Source of the DNA: Saprospiraceae bacterium
GTDB taxonomy: Bacteria; Bacteroidota; Bacteroidia; Chitinophagales; Saprospiraceae
Length of the DNA: 64,000 nucleotides
Reading direction: 5' to 3'
Assembly: GCA_016719855.1 (NCBI GenBank)
Contig: JADJYH010000006.1
Span: 62,001-126,000, forward strand
Part shown: one piece after another, positions 8,622 to 17,435 of the stretch
Layout of the letters: each line of letters opens with the position of its first letter
Numbering within the stretch: position 1 is the stretch's first letter
Notes under the pieces: generated by a model
Told to the model about the DNA's origin: nothing
Databases searched by the model: none
Seen by the model: the letters and a program-made list of their open reading frames with translations, nothing else
Made by a program: the position numbers and the translations under genes

Positions 8622-10652
8622 ATGAAATACCTACTTCTCGTTTTATCCCTACTCCTCCATATCAACCCTCATATCTCAGACCTCCCCCGATGCTTGGCAT
8701 GTCACTGCCACCGACATCAACCCCGCCAACTACTTCGGCGTCACCGTCGCAAACGGCATGGTCGGCATCGTCTCCTCGCCGGAACCAATGCGAGTGAAAG
8801 ACGTAGTGCTGAACGGCGTGTACGACTACTACCAGCGGGGCCGGGTGAGCAACATCCTCAAGACCTTCAACCACGTCAACATGAACCTCGACGTGGACGG
8901 GCGGCGCATCGGGCGGAAGGACATCGCCAAGTTCACCCAAAGCCTCGACATGAAAAAGGCGGCGCTCACCACCAGCTTTGAGGTGGGCGACAAACTGAGC
9001 GTGAAGCATACCATGATGTCGCTCCGGCACCTGCCCTACACGGCGCTGACGATGGTAGAAATCACGGCGAAAAAGGACGTGACCATCACGCCAATGAGCG
9101 TCATCGAAGCGCCCGACCACTTGGCCGATGTGCGCAATTATTACGCAGAAATTGATCGCCCGCATGTGCTCATCCCACTGATGACCTCCGTTGGGAAAAG
9201 CCCTTCTGGCAAACTGACCGTGGCTGCCAGCAACGCTTTTGTTTTTGAGGAAAAACACGGTAGTGAACCCGACCTCATCCACGAGGACTGGGACTACAAC
9301 ATGCACCTCACCAAGTTTTACAAGAAAATGAAGGCTGGCGAGACCTACCGCTTCTCGATAGTGGCCAGTACCGTCGCCAGCAGCCAGTACAACGACCCCC
9401 ACAACGAGGCCGAGCGACTGACCATCTTCGCTGCACTGGAAGGCCGGGAGCGACTGCTCAAACGCCACGAAGCGGAGTGGGAAAAACTCTGGCAAAGCGA
9501 CATCATCGTGGAAGGCGACGTGAACGTAACCCGTGACATCCGTTTTGCGCTGTACCACCTGTACTCGTTCGCCAGGGCCGGCACGGCTTACAGCCTCTCG
9601 CCGATGGGCTTGAGCGGCCTAGGCTACAACGGCCACGTCTTCTGGGACACCGAACTTTGGATGTACCCACCGCTGCTGATGCTCCAACCGGACATCGCCA
9701 AGTCATTGCTCGAATACCGATTTGAGCGCTTGGAAATGGCAAAGAAAAACGCCTTCTCGCATGGCTATGCTGGCGCAATGTACCCCTGGGAAGCAGCGCC
9801 GACGGCTCGGAGGACACGCCGGTTTGGGCGCTCACGGGGCCGTTCCAGCAGCACATCACCGGCTGCGTGGGCTGGGCGGCTTGGAAATACTACCAAGTGA
9901 CGAAGGACAAGGAATGGCTGCGCACCCGTGGCTACCCGATGTTGAAGGAGGGAGCCGACTTTTGGGCGAGCCGGGTGGAAAGAAATGCCATTGGTCATTA
10001 CGACATCAACAACGTCATCGGCGCGAACGAATGGCAGGAAAACATTGACAATAATGCCTTCACCAACGGCATGGCTATCACCGCATTGCGGTACGCTGCA
10101 CAGGCTGCAAGTGAGCTTGGCGAGGTGCCAAACCCCGACTGGGAACACGTGGCCGACAACATCCCCATCCTGAAATTCCCCGACGGCACGACGAAGGAGA
10201 ACGCCACCTACGACGGCGTGATGATAAAACAAGCGGACGCAAACCTGCTGGCCTATCCGCTCAACATCGTCAGCAAGCCAGCAGACATTCGCCGTGACCT
10301 CGACTACTACCTGCCCCGCATGTCGCCGGAAGGCCCGGCAATGGGCAATGCCATCCTCGTGCTGCTCTATGCAAGACTTGGTGAACCGGAGAAGGCGGCT
10401 TCACAGTTTTTCCCGGCAGCTACAAACCCAACGAAGTGCCCCCTTTGGGGTGTTGGCGGAAACGGCGGGCGGCACCAATCCCTACTTCGCCACCGGGGCG
10501 GGGGAATGTTGCAGGCCGTGCTGGCCGGGTTTGGTGGGCTGGACATTACGGATGCTGGGATTTTGCAAAAGAAAACGATGCTGCCGAAGGAATGGAAGTC
10601 GCTGAAGATAACTGGGGTGGGGTCGGAAAAGAGAAAGTTTGTGATGAAGTGA
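8622..10652 (+). pseudogene. Glycoside hydrolase family 65-like protein, several frameshifts
   Basis: A signal peptide (MKYLLLVLSLLLHINPHISD) opens in one frame. The body (DAWHVTATDINPANYFGVTV then NGMVGIVSSPEP) is in the next, joined by dropping one C at about 8690. A second indel near 9791 separates AMYPWE from ADGSEDTPVWALTGPF; two or three more near 10,420-10,500 disrupt PPFGVLAETAGGTNPYFATG. The reconstructed enzyme of about 670 residues has the (alpha/alpha)6-barrel signatures GHVFWDTELWMYP and VIGANEWQENIDNNAFTN, whose Glu in NEW sits where GH65 enzymes carry the catalytic acid. Relatives are kojibiose/maltose phosphorylases and glucosylgalactosyl-hydroxylysine glucosidases. A decayed copy of the 3' end recurs at 12.51 kb. 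Broken gene or error-rich assembly. Confidence 0.7.
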
Positions 10653-10728
10653 TGTGATTCGCAAAATGGAGATTTACTGAACGTTACACATCTGTAGATG
10701 CAAACGGACGGTAAATTGCTATTTTAGG

Positions 10729-11208
10729 ATGGAATTGCACAAAGTGTTAAAGGCAAAACATAATTTGGATATTGGCATTTTCTTTCAGTACAACTATACA
10801 TTAATCAAAATGAAAAAATTAAAAAGAAAACCTAGCCTTATCCCTACTCGAAGTCAATTTAAGAATTGGTCTATTCCGAATAAGCATACTACAATAAGTC
10901 TAATAATTGGATTGGTAGCACTATTCTGGGGATTTTTCACTTTCCTTTACACCCCTTATAAAGCAGAAGCTGAAGAGAAATACTCGGAACTCCTTGATGA
11001 AAAATCGATGTGGCTATCTGAAAAATCAGAATTACTTCAAAAAAACTTTGAATTACAAATCCAATGTAATCGTCTAAGCATAATTAATTGTGAGAGCAGG
11101 ACAAAATCATATTTAGGCTATACCCATGTACAATTAAAAACCATCGCTAAAGAGGTAAGTGTAAAATCTACTGATTTCCTTATCCGTCAAATTCTGCGTT
11201 TGCTTTAA
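10729..11208 (+). CDS. Membrane-anchored coiled-coil protein, possibly the N-terminus of the following Sel1 gene
   Basis: AT-rich gene. The frame opens at 10,729, but the ATG at 10,810 (MKKLKRKPSLIPTRSQFKNW) may be the true start. One transmembrane helix (TTISLIIGLVALFWGFFTFL) is followed by a charged helix (KAEAEEKYSELLDEKSMWL) likely to be a coiled coil. The stop is six bases before the Sel1 ORF. In another frame FALSKYEE runs toward the Sel1 sequence LEWLRKAIEHG, so both may be one protein: membrane anchor, coiled coil, Sel1 repeats. Base composition differs strongly from the neighbours, suggesting recent acquisition. Confidence 0.55.
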   Translation: MELHKVLKAKHNLDIGIFFQYNYTLIKMKKLKRKPSLIPTRSQFKNWSIPNKHTTISLIIGLVALFWGFFTFLYTPYKAEAEEKYSELLDEKSMWLSEKSELLQKNFELQIQCNRLSIINCESRTKSYLGYTHVQLKTIAKEVSVKSTDFLIRQILRLL

Positions 11209-11214
11209 GCAAAT

Positions 11215-12259
11215 ATGAAGAAACTAGAGTGGCTAAGAAAAGCAATTGAACATGGAAATATTGAAGCCCAATCAAATTTAGGTTCAATGTATTTAGAAGG
11301 TTTAGGTGTAAAGCAAGACTATAACAAAGCAATAAAATGGATAAGTAAAGCATCTGAACAAGGATTAGCGGCTGCACAGCACAATTTGGGTTATATGTAT
11401 TTTAAAGGGTTAGGCTTTAAACAGGATTATACTACTGCATTAAAATGGTTTGAAAAAAGCAGCTCAACAAGGTCTTATGTATTCTCAATATAATTTAGGA
11501 TTAATGTACGAAAAAGGATTTGGGAGAACCTAATATTACCAAAGCATTGAATTGGTGGGGTAAAGCGGCTGAACAAGGTCTTGCAGAAGCACAATCAGAC
11601 TATGGTGCTGCATTTTTTTTCGGAAAGGTGTAAAACAAGATTATAATGTAGCTATAAAATGGATTTCAAAAGCTGCTATTCAAAGCAATGAAAGGGCACA
11701 ATTTAACTTAGGAAATATTTATGAAACGGGTTTGGGAGCAGGTATAAATTATGAGAAAGCAGTTGAATGGTATACAATGTCGGCAAAACAAGGTTATTTA
11801 GAAGCACAAAACAATTTGGGTCTTATGTATCAGCAAGGCCTAGGTGTAAAGCAAGATTACAATATTGCATTCAAGTGGTTTATTAAAGCGGCTGAAGGGG
11901 CATCCAACAGCACAATTTAATTTAGGAAGTATGTACTTTGAAGGAAAGGGGTAGTACGAGACTATGGCAAAGCATTGGAGTGGATTACTATGGCTGCTGA
12001 GCGAGGGAGTGCGGCAGCACAATCTAACTTAGGTATTTTGTATTTACAAAAAAAAGATTACGACCAATCAATAAAAATGTTAGAAAAAGCAGCTAATCAG
12101 GGACATGCAGAAGCACAAGCTAATTTGGGTACTATTTACAAATTGGGTTTAGGTGTTCGACAGGATTTTGCTATAGCAATTAAATGGTATACCAAGGCGG
12201 CTCAACAAGGATTCACACCTGCACAAAAAATTTTACTTGATTTAGGTTACAGCTGGTAA
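11215..12259 (+). pseudogene. Sel1-repeat (TPR-like) protein with at least five frameshifts
   Basis: About nine Sel1-like repeats of 36 residues are visible across three frames, of the form 'A..NLG.MY..GLGV.QDY..AI.W...AA.QG': for example AAAQHNLGYMYFKGLGFKQD, LEAQNNLGLMYQQGLGVKQD and AEAQANLGTIYKLGLGVRQD. Frames change near 11,460 (A6 run), 11,522 (G run), 11,630 (GGAAAGG), 11,900 (GGGG) and 11,955 (GGGG), all at homopolymers. Sel1 solenoids bind proteins. The repeats stay regular through every frame change, so decay would be recent or the indels are sequencing errors. It belongs to the AT-rich block starting at about 10.68 kb. Confidence 0.7.
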
Positions 12260-12269
12260 CTATACCTGT

Positions 12270-12365
12270 TGGCGCAAGTCTTTCACACTTCGAGCCACGC
12301 AGAATTTAAGTATTTTCGAAAAGTAAAAGTTCCAGCAAGTGTTGAGCAAAGCGGCACTTGCGATG
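12270..12365 (+). repeat. Dispersed direct repeat, copy 1
   Basis: A block of about 95 nt containing GCAAGTCTTTCACACTTCGA, ATTTAAGTATTTTC and AAAAGTTCCAGCAAGTGTTG recurs with a few changes at 13,431-13,529. Neither copy encodes anything recognisable. The pair brackets the decayed membrane-protein gene at 12.9-13.4 kb. Confidence 0.7.
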
Positions 12366-12509
12366 GGCATTACACACTAGTTCTTGCAAGATTACAAGCC
12401 TCTGGCAGTTGGTTTTCTCTTAAATGCTTAGTGTGGCCCAAAGCTACCTCAAAGCCCCAACTTTCCAAACCTCCCGAAAAAAAAGCCCAGCGTCACCGTT
12501 GGGCATAAA

Positions 12510-12567
12510 CCGAAGGGCTGGAAGTCGTTGAAGATAACGGGGGGGGAAGGAGCGAAGGTGTTTGAGG
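12510..12567 (+). pseudogene. Fragment duplicating the 3' end of the GH65-like gene
   Basis: The stretch reads PKGWKSLKITGGG and matches PKEWKSLKITGVGSEK at the end of the GH65-like gene (about 10,587-10,640), with nucleotide identity in the core (TGGAAGTCG.TGAAGATAAC). The AT-rich coiled-coil/Sel1 block lies exactly between these two tails. Confidence 0.6.
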
Positions 12568-12646
12568 TCGGTAAATGCACGTCAGCGACGTGCGAATATT
12601 GGATTCAAGGCTGGAGACTTGAACCAGCGGGTTTATATTTTCAATG

Positions 12647-12708
12647 CAAGGCGCTAGGACGCAAAGCGGTGAATTACAACACTTTGCGCCTTTGCGTCTT
12701 TGCGTTGA
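12647..12708. repeat. Imperfect palindrome with CTTTGCGTCTTTGCG words
   Basis: Left part has GGACGCAAAGCGGTG; right part has CACTTTGCGCCTTTGCGTCT. The arms are imperfectly complementary and the right arm is a tandem of seven-base words, like the other intergenic palindromes in this window. Confidence 0.5.
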
Positions 12709-12945
12709 AGGAAAAGCCTTGAATACCTTCTTAGCATCCTGAAACAATTAGCAACTGGCATCAATGAAAACAAAAAGCGGTGACAAACCCAAAAGCCGTC
12801 ACCGCTCATATTGTTGTTGTATCGCCTGCTTGCCCAGCCGAGAATAATATCGTGAACGCTCTGAAAGCCTGAGACCTTTGAAGGCAAGAAACCCTTCTCA
12901 AGCAGCGAAATCGCAAGCATGGTCATTATACCCCCAAACAGCATC

Positions 12946-13393
12946 CATGAAAAAATTACGGTTCACACTTCTGCTGATTAGCTTCGCTTGCTTTATTCCG
13001 GCAACCCGATCAGCGTCAGCCAGCATTTATTTTCCTCACCACAATAACGGCATTGTCAGCGCAAACTGTGCCAGTGTGAAAATGGCCACAGGCACTTGTT
13101 TAGGCAGAAACAAAGACGTTGACCGGTCGGACGGGTAAGTTTAAGCTCTCGGTACTGGAAATATTGACGCTAGTCTTATTGGGTGCGACGCTCATTGTGG
13201 CATTGCTGGTCGTAACGATGCCAAGTCCCTTGCACCGCGTCGGTGGTGCTATTCTGGGTGACCGCTCTTGTCATTGGTGGGCTTGGTGCGCAAGAAAAAG
13301 GAAGGGAGAACCAAGGGCATTTTCTTGGCCATTACTGGGACTGGGATCATATTTACATTGATGTGGCTATGGATTAGTTCCATAGCGGATTGA
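12946..13393 (+). pseudogene. Small multi-pass membrane protein, frameshifted
   Basis: Begins with a signal-like MKKLRFTLLLISFACFIPAT. It then changes frame before KFKLSVLEILTLVLLGATLI (TM helix), again near 13,258 to VTALVIGGLGA (TM), and again near 13,293 to GRTKGIFLAITGTGIIFTL (TM), ending with SSIAD at 13,393. The assembled order (signal, three helices, lysine-rich loop) resembles small Bacteroidota membrane proteins related to DUF4190. At least three indels, so currently non-functional as read. Confidence 0.5.
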
Positions 13394-13430
13394 GGCAATG
13401 TGCAATGTGGGGCAGCGATTTCGACACCCC

Positions 13431-13529
13431 GTTGCCGCAAGTCTTCCACACTTCGAGCCACCCACAAATTAAGTATTTTCCGAATAGTAAAAGTTCCAGC
13501 AAGTGTTGAGCGGTGCGGCACTTGCGACG
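13431..13529 (+). repeat. Dispersed direct repeat, copy 2
   Basis: Second, diverged copy of the block at 12,270-12,365: GCAAGTCTTCCACACTTCGA, ATTAAGTATTTTCC, AAAAGTTCCAGCAAGTGTTG and GCGGCACTTGCGA are all retained in order. Confidence 0.7.
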
Positions 13530-13592
13530 ATTCGCCCATATACCATCTACAAAAAGAGTCCCTCACGCCATAGTTGCCGTCCTGCTGTGCGC

Positions 13593-13690
13593 CGCTTTTG
13601 TCATCGCCGAAGGCGACCTGTCCTCGCCTCGCTTCACGTTATATTTGCACACTAATCGTGGACGGGTCGCCTTCGGCGATGACAAAAGCG
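13593..13690. repeat. Perfect 26-bp inverted repeat with 46-nt spacer
   Basis: Left arm 13,593-13,618 begins CGCTTTTGTCATCGCC; right arm 13,665-13,690 ends GGCGATGACAAAAGCG and is the exact reverse complement. The structure lies just beyond the stop of the TonB-domain gene at 13,700. It lacks the T-run of a terminator, and the arms are far longer than needed for one. Confidence 0.85.
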
Positions 13691-13699
13691 ATATAACCC

Positions 13700-14483
13700 T
13701 CACTCAAGCCTATACTTTACCGGAAAGTTGACATAACAACGAACGGGTTCGCCATTTACAGTTGCAGGATTAAAACGAGGGAACATTTTAACCACCCGCA
13801 ATGCCTCCTTGCCAGTGTCCGCACCAGGCTCCTCGACAATTTGTAGATGAGTCATTTGTCCATCTGTTTCTACCACAAATTTTAGATAGACGGTTCCTTG
13901 TACGCCATTTTCCCTTGCCATCACTGGATAATGTATTCTCGAATAAAGATACTTCAGCATCTCCATCTCGCCACCCGGGAATTCCGGCCGTTTTTCAGGT
14001 TCAGCAATGACAGCAGCCCGTTCGGCAGGTTCATAAGCGTATTTTTTTTCAGCAATTTTAGTTTCCCAAGCGGCAATTTCCGTCAACTTGGCATCGCTGC
14101 ATGTTTTGGCTGTCGCAAAGAATATCAGCGCACTATCGGGTTGGTTGTCATAATAGGCGTCAATTCCCTTTAAATAAGAAATCGCTGCACATGGGCAACC
14201 TTTTAATTCCTTAGCGCCGTATTCAAACCAACACTCATCAGAGTCATTTGGAATTCCATCGAGGTCATTATCAGTCAAGCTACGGATTTTCTCGTTCAAT
14301 TTAGCAACATCAGCACCGGGGCATTTTCCCTTTTTCCCAAGCCATACGAGCCTTGTCTGGTTTTGCCATTCGGGCGAAATGTTCCCCTTTTTCCAGGGCT
14401 TTTTGGTAGCAGTCCTGGGCATGGAGTATAATGGCACCAGGCAAGCAAAGCATTAGTAAGAGCGCAATCAATCGAAAGGTCAT
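13700..14483 (-). CDS. TonB C-terminal domain protein with signal peptide (one frameshift)
   Basis: The true start is probably the ATG at 14,483 (MTFRLIALLLMLCLPGAIIL, then HAQDCYQKALEKGEHFAR), a signal peptide. That frame runs into WEKGK and must drop one A at an AAAA run near 14,325 to continue as CPGADVAKLNEKIRSLTDND. A thrombospondin-type-3-like calcium motif (DNDLDGIPNDSDEC) is followed by a tetratricopeptide-like helix pair. A TonB C-terminal domain (PEFPGGEMEMLKYLYSRIHY, GVQGTVYLKFVVETDG, FPRFNPATVNGEPV) closes the protein. Stand-alone secreted TonB-C proteins are common in Bacteroidota and do not replace TonB itself. Monocistronic. Confidence 0.75.
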
Positions 14484-14714
14484 GTTAAATAAGATTTATG
14501 GTGAAGAACAAAAGTACAAAACTGATGACCTCTTGAGCGCAGAAAAAATGTTGGATGAAACATTTGCTCAAAGCTTTCGTAAAAGGCAAAAAATCGGATT
14601 TTTCAAAGTCCATCTCACCCTGAAACCGACATGAAGGCATTTTTTGAAATTCAAAGGCTTTAGACCAATTGATTGTTTGTCCCAAAAATTTGGTCTCAAA
14701 AAAATTATAATCCA

Positions 14715-15710
14715 ATGGCTATTAGCGCAACCAAATGGTTGTCAGTTTGCCTGCACTACAACGAACCCTGGGAAGAGTTGCTAACAAAAGCGGTGAAGCC
14801 CTATATCGAGGTTGTCCTTCAAACCGGGGTTGCGGAATGTTTCTACTTTGAGCGCAGTTGGGATCGTGGCCCGAACATCCGGCTCTGGTTCAAATCCACC
14901 GAATTTCTCCTCGAAAGCATGCTCAAGCCTAACCTTCAGGAGCATTTTCAGCAATACTTCGAAGCGAAGCCTTCCATGATGGAAGCGCCCAAATATCCGG
15001 CGGGTTTCCCTGAAAATCAGAAATGGCTCCCCAACAATTCTGTCCACTTTATGGCCTTGCAATCGAGTTTGGAACACCAAGCTGGCTGTCCCGAAATGCC
15101 CGTGATTGAGAGGCAGTACCTTGCATCGTCCCGCCTGATTTTGACCATACTGAAAGAAAAACAGGGCAGGTGGTCGTACAATGGAAAATTCAGCACTGCC
15201 ATCAAGATGCACTTGGCCATGATTTATGCCTGCGGGCTTACGCTCAAGGAGGCACAAAAATTCGCCACATGGGCATACGAAAACTGGGCTGCTGGCTCAA
15301 ATCCAGCCACCGAAGGGGTTGACCAGCAACAGCCATTTCAAGCTGCCTTCGACCTTCAACGAAAGGATACCCTGTCCTACTTTGTTGCGGTTTGGGAACT
15401 GCTGAAAAACTATCGTAAAGTCGAAAACCAGACTTTCATAGAATGGATTCATGCCAATAGCAGCGCCAATTTGGAGATTAGCCTAGCACTGGATGCCGGA
15501 ACGCTCAAACCCCTGAACGTTGACCATGTCCCGACCGAGCCTGCTTGGACGTATTATGCCGATTTCATGCACAAAACGAACAACCGATTGGGCATTTTCA
15601 AGAATAACGAGGGCTATCTGTACTTCGCAATGGCTCAATGCTTTAAGTTCCTGAATCATGGATTGGTCAAATCTTCCGCCGCAGAATTTGTCAAAATCAA
15701 AGCTGCCTGA
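14715..15710 (+). CDS. Lantibiotic dehydratase C-terminal (SpaB_C / thiopeptide-type) domain protein, stand-alone
   Basis: 331 residues from the ATG at 14,715 (MAISATKWLSVCLHYNEPWE), chosen over an upstream in-frame ATG at 14,673 because an A/T-rich leader precedes it. The opening resembles the 'W....iy......LL...i.P.i...........FFiRy...g.hiRlR' start of the thiopeptide-type bacteriocin biosynthesis domain: here ECFYFERSWDRGPNIRLWFK. A helical second half (TAIKMHLAMIYACGLTLKEA) also fits. In RiPP dehydratases this domain performs glutamate elimination; as a separate protein it occurs in split LanB and thiopeptide systems. No glutamylation domain, cyclase or precursor is visible nearby, so the role here is open. 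Confidence 0.55.
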   Translation: MAISATKWLSVCLHYNEPWEELLTKAVKPYIEVVLQTGVAECFYFERSWDRGPNIRLWFKSTEFLLESMLKPNLQEHFQQYFEAKPSMMEAPKYPAGFPENQKWLPNNSVHFMALQSSLEHQAGCPEMPVIERQYLASSRLILTILKEKQGRWSYNGKFSTAIKMHLAMIYACGLTLKEAQKFATWAYENWAAGSNPATEGVDQQQPFQAAFDLQRKDTLSYFVAVWELLKNYRKVENQTFIEWIHANSSANLEISLALDAGTLKPLNVDHVPTEPAWTYYADFMHKTNNRLGIFKNNEGYLYFAMAQCFKFLNHGLVKSSAAEFVKIKAA

Positions 15711-15742
15711 ACCTTTTTTCTGCCTGACTTTACCGCTTTTAC

Positions 15743-15750
15743 TAAATTTG
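15743..15750 (+). promoter_or_regulatory. Bacteroidota -7 box TAAATTTG upstream of folD
   Basis: Matches TAnnTTTG, the -7 element recognised by Bacteroidota housekeeping sigma. It lies about 135 nt before folD, with a TTTA-rich stretch at the -33 distance. Confidence 0.45.
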
Positions 15751-15884
15751 CGCCTCCAAAGCTGAACCGGGCTTTTTGTAACCACCTTTTTTTACAAGTT
15801 GTTGAAAATCAAGTTTTTACAAGGAAGGCCCAGCTTGGCTATTTTCAATGAATCACTAAATTCCTGCCAAATCCTAATCAAATT

Positions 15885-16766
15885 ATGACCATTATTGACG
15901 GTAAAAAACTCTCCGAAATCATCAAGTCGGAAATTGCGGAGCAAGTAAACGAAATCAAGGCCAAAGGCGGCAAAATCCCACACTTGGCCGCCGTGCTGGT
16001 GGGCGACGACCCTGCCAGCCAGGTCTACGTCCGAAACAAAGTCCGCTCCTGCGAGGACGTTGGGTTCAAATCCTCGCTCATCCGAAAGGACGCAGCTACC
16101 ACCGAGGCCGAACTGCTGGAAGTAGTGGCTGGCCTCAACAGCGACCCTGATGTAGACGGCTTCATCGTGCAACTGCCGCTCCCAAAGCACATCAACGAGG
16201 AAAAAATCACCTTGGCCATTGACCCGAAAAAGGATGTGGACGGCTTCCATCCCGTCAACTTCGGGCGCATGGCGCTGGGAATGCCGAGCTACCTGCCTGC
16301 CACGCCCTTCGGCATCATGACCATGCTGGAACGCTACGGCGTGGAGACGGCTGGCAAAAACGCCGTCGTCATTGGTCGCAGCAACATCGTCGGTACGCCG
16401 ATGGCCATCTTGCTTTCCCGCAAGGGCAAGGTCGGCGACTGCACTGTGACGCTAGTGCATAGCCGCACCCGCAACATGGCGGAAATCGTGCGAGGGGCAG
16501 ACATCATCGTGGCAGCCATCGGCAAGCCGGAGTTCGTGACCGCCGACATGGTGAAGGACGGAGCGGTGGTGATTGACGTCGGCATCAACCGCATTGACGA
16601 CCCGACGCACCCGAAAGGCTCCCGCCTTGTGGGCGACGTGGCCTACGACGAGGTGGCGCCCAAGTGCAGCTACATCACGCCCGTGCCTGGCGGCGTGGGG
16701 CCAATGACCGTTATGTCGTTGATTATGAACACGTTGAAAGCCAATCGTAAGGAGATTTATGGTTGA
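15885..16766 (+). CDS. folD: Bifunctional methylenetetrahydrofolate dehydrogenase / cyclohydrolase
   Basis: 293 residues, standard length. Signature segments: VGDDPASQVYVRNK (with the catalytic Lys in YVxxK), GFIVQLPLPKHI, DPKKDVDGFHPVN, the NADP-binding VIGRSNIVGTPMA, and TPVPGGVGPMTV near the end. It oxidises 5,10-methylene-THF to methenyl-THF and hydrolyses it to 10-formyl-THF in the cytosol, feeding purine and formyl-methionine synthesis. Intact. Its end overlaps the following acetyltransferase by eight bases, indicating co-translation. Confidence 0.97.
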   Translation: MTIIDGKKLSEIIKSEIAEQVNEIKAKGGKIPHLAAVLVGDDPASQVYVRNKVRSCEDVGFKSSLIRKDAATTEAELLEVVAGLNSDPDVDGFIVQLPLPKHINEEKITLAIDPKKDVDGFHPVNFGRMALGMPSYLPATPFGIMTMLERYGVETAGKNAVVIGRSNIVGTPMAILLSRKGKVGDCTVTLVHSRTRNMAEIVRGADIIVAAIGKPEFVTADMVKDGAVVIDVGINRIDDPTHPKGSRLVGDVAYDEVAPKCSYITPVPGGVGPMTVMSLIMNTLKANRKEIYG

Positions 16767-17286
16767 GAAAGCGCAAATAGGAATTGTGCCTTGCCTGCCA
16801 ACCGACTGCTCGTTGTTGCGGAAAATTGGGCTCCGGGCCTTCACGGAAGCCTTCGCTGCGCAAAACAACAAAGCTGATTTCGATAGCTACGTGGCAAAGG
16901 CATTTGACCCGGCGCTGCTGGCACTGGAACTTGAAACACAGGCTTCGGAATTCTATTTTGCAAAAATAGGCGGGCAGGTAGCGGGCTATTTAAAGCTGAA
17001 CCACCCGCCAGTCCAAGAAGAAGATTTTGGAAACAATTGCCTTGAAATACAGCGTATTTACAGCCTTGCAGCCTATTATGGGTGTGGAGTCGGGGTGGCT
17101 TTGCTGAAAAAAGCCTTCGGCATCTCCAGGGAGCATGGCTATGATTTTGTGTGGTTGGGTGTTTGGGAGGAGAACCACCGTGCCATTCGGTTCTACCATA
17201 AACATGGATTCGAGGTTTTCGGCAGCCACCCGTTCCTATTTGGCACCGACTTGCAAACCGACCTGTTGATGCGTGTTTTTATGTGA
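16759..17286 (+). CDS. GNAT family N-acetyltransferase
   Basis: 175 residues. The GNAT fold is visible as an N-terminal helix pair, the strand FYFAKIGGQVAGYLKL, the acetyl-CoA loop region IQRIYSLAAYYGCGVGVALL and the final WLGVWEENHRAIRFYHKHGF motif. The pyrophosphate loop is YYGCGVG rather than the usual R/Q-x-x-G-x-G/A, a mild deviation. Closest in pattern to the spermidine/diamine or RimI-like subgroup ('lGVwEeN.rAi.FY.k.GF'); substrate unknown. Starts inside the last codons of folD. Confidence 0.85.
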   Translation: MVEKAQIGIVPCLPTDCSLLRKIGLRAFTEAFAAQNNKADFDSYVAKAFDPALLALELETQASEFYFAKIGGQVAGYLKLNHPPVQEEDFGNNCLEIQRIYSLAAYYGCGVGVALLKKAFGISREHGYDFVWLGVWEENHRAIRFYHKHGFEVFGSHPFLFGTDLQTDLLMRVFM

Positions 17287-17435
17287 AAAAATGGAGGCAA
17301 AAGCCAATTTGTGGAACAAGAATCTCAATTCGTCCGAAATTTGGAGACTTACACAGTTTATTATTACCAAAAATCTCCAGTTTCCAATTTACTTTGTCCA
17401 ACAATTTAACAATCAAACAATTCAACCATTAAAAT

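Noticed and set aside
8662..9558. Long minus-strand frame opposite the GH65-like gene
   Set aside because: It is a shadow of the GC-rich third positions of the coding strand; it is His/Val-rich and has no family resemblance.
13513..13731. 72-codon plus-strand frame at 13.5-13.7 kb
   Set aside because: It is produced by the perfect inverted repeat and has no coding signature.
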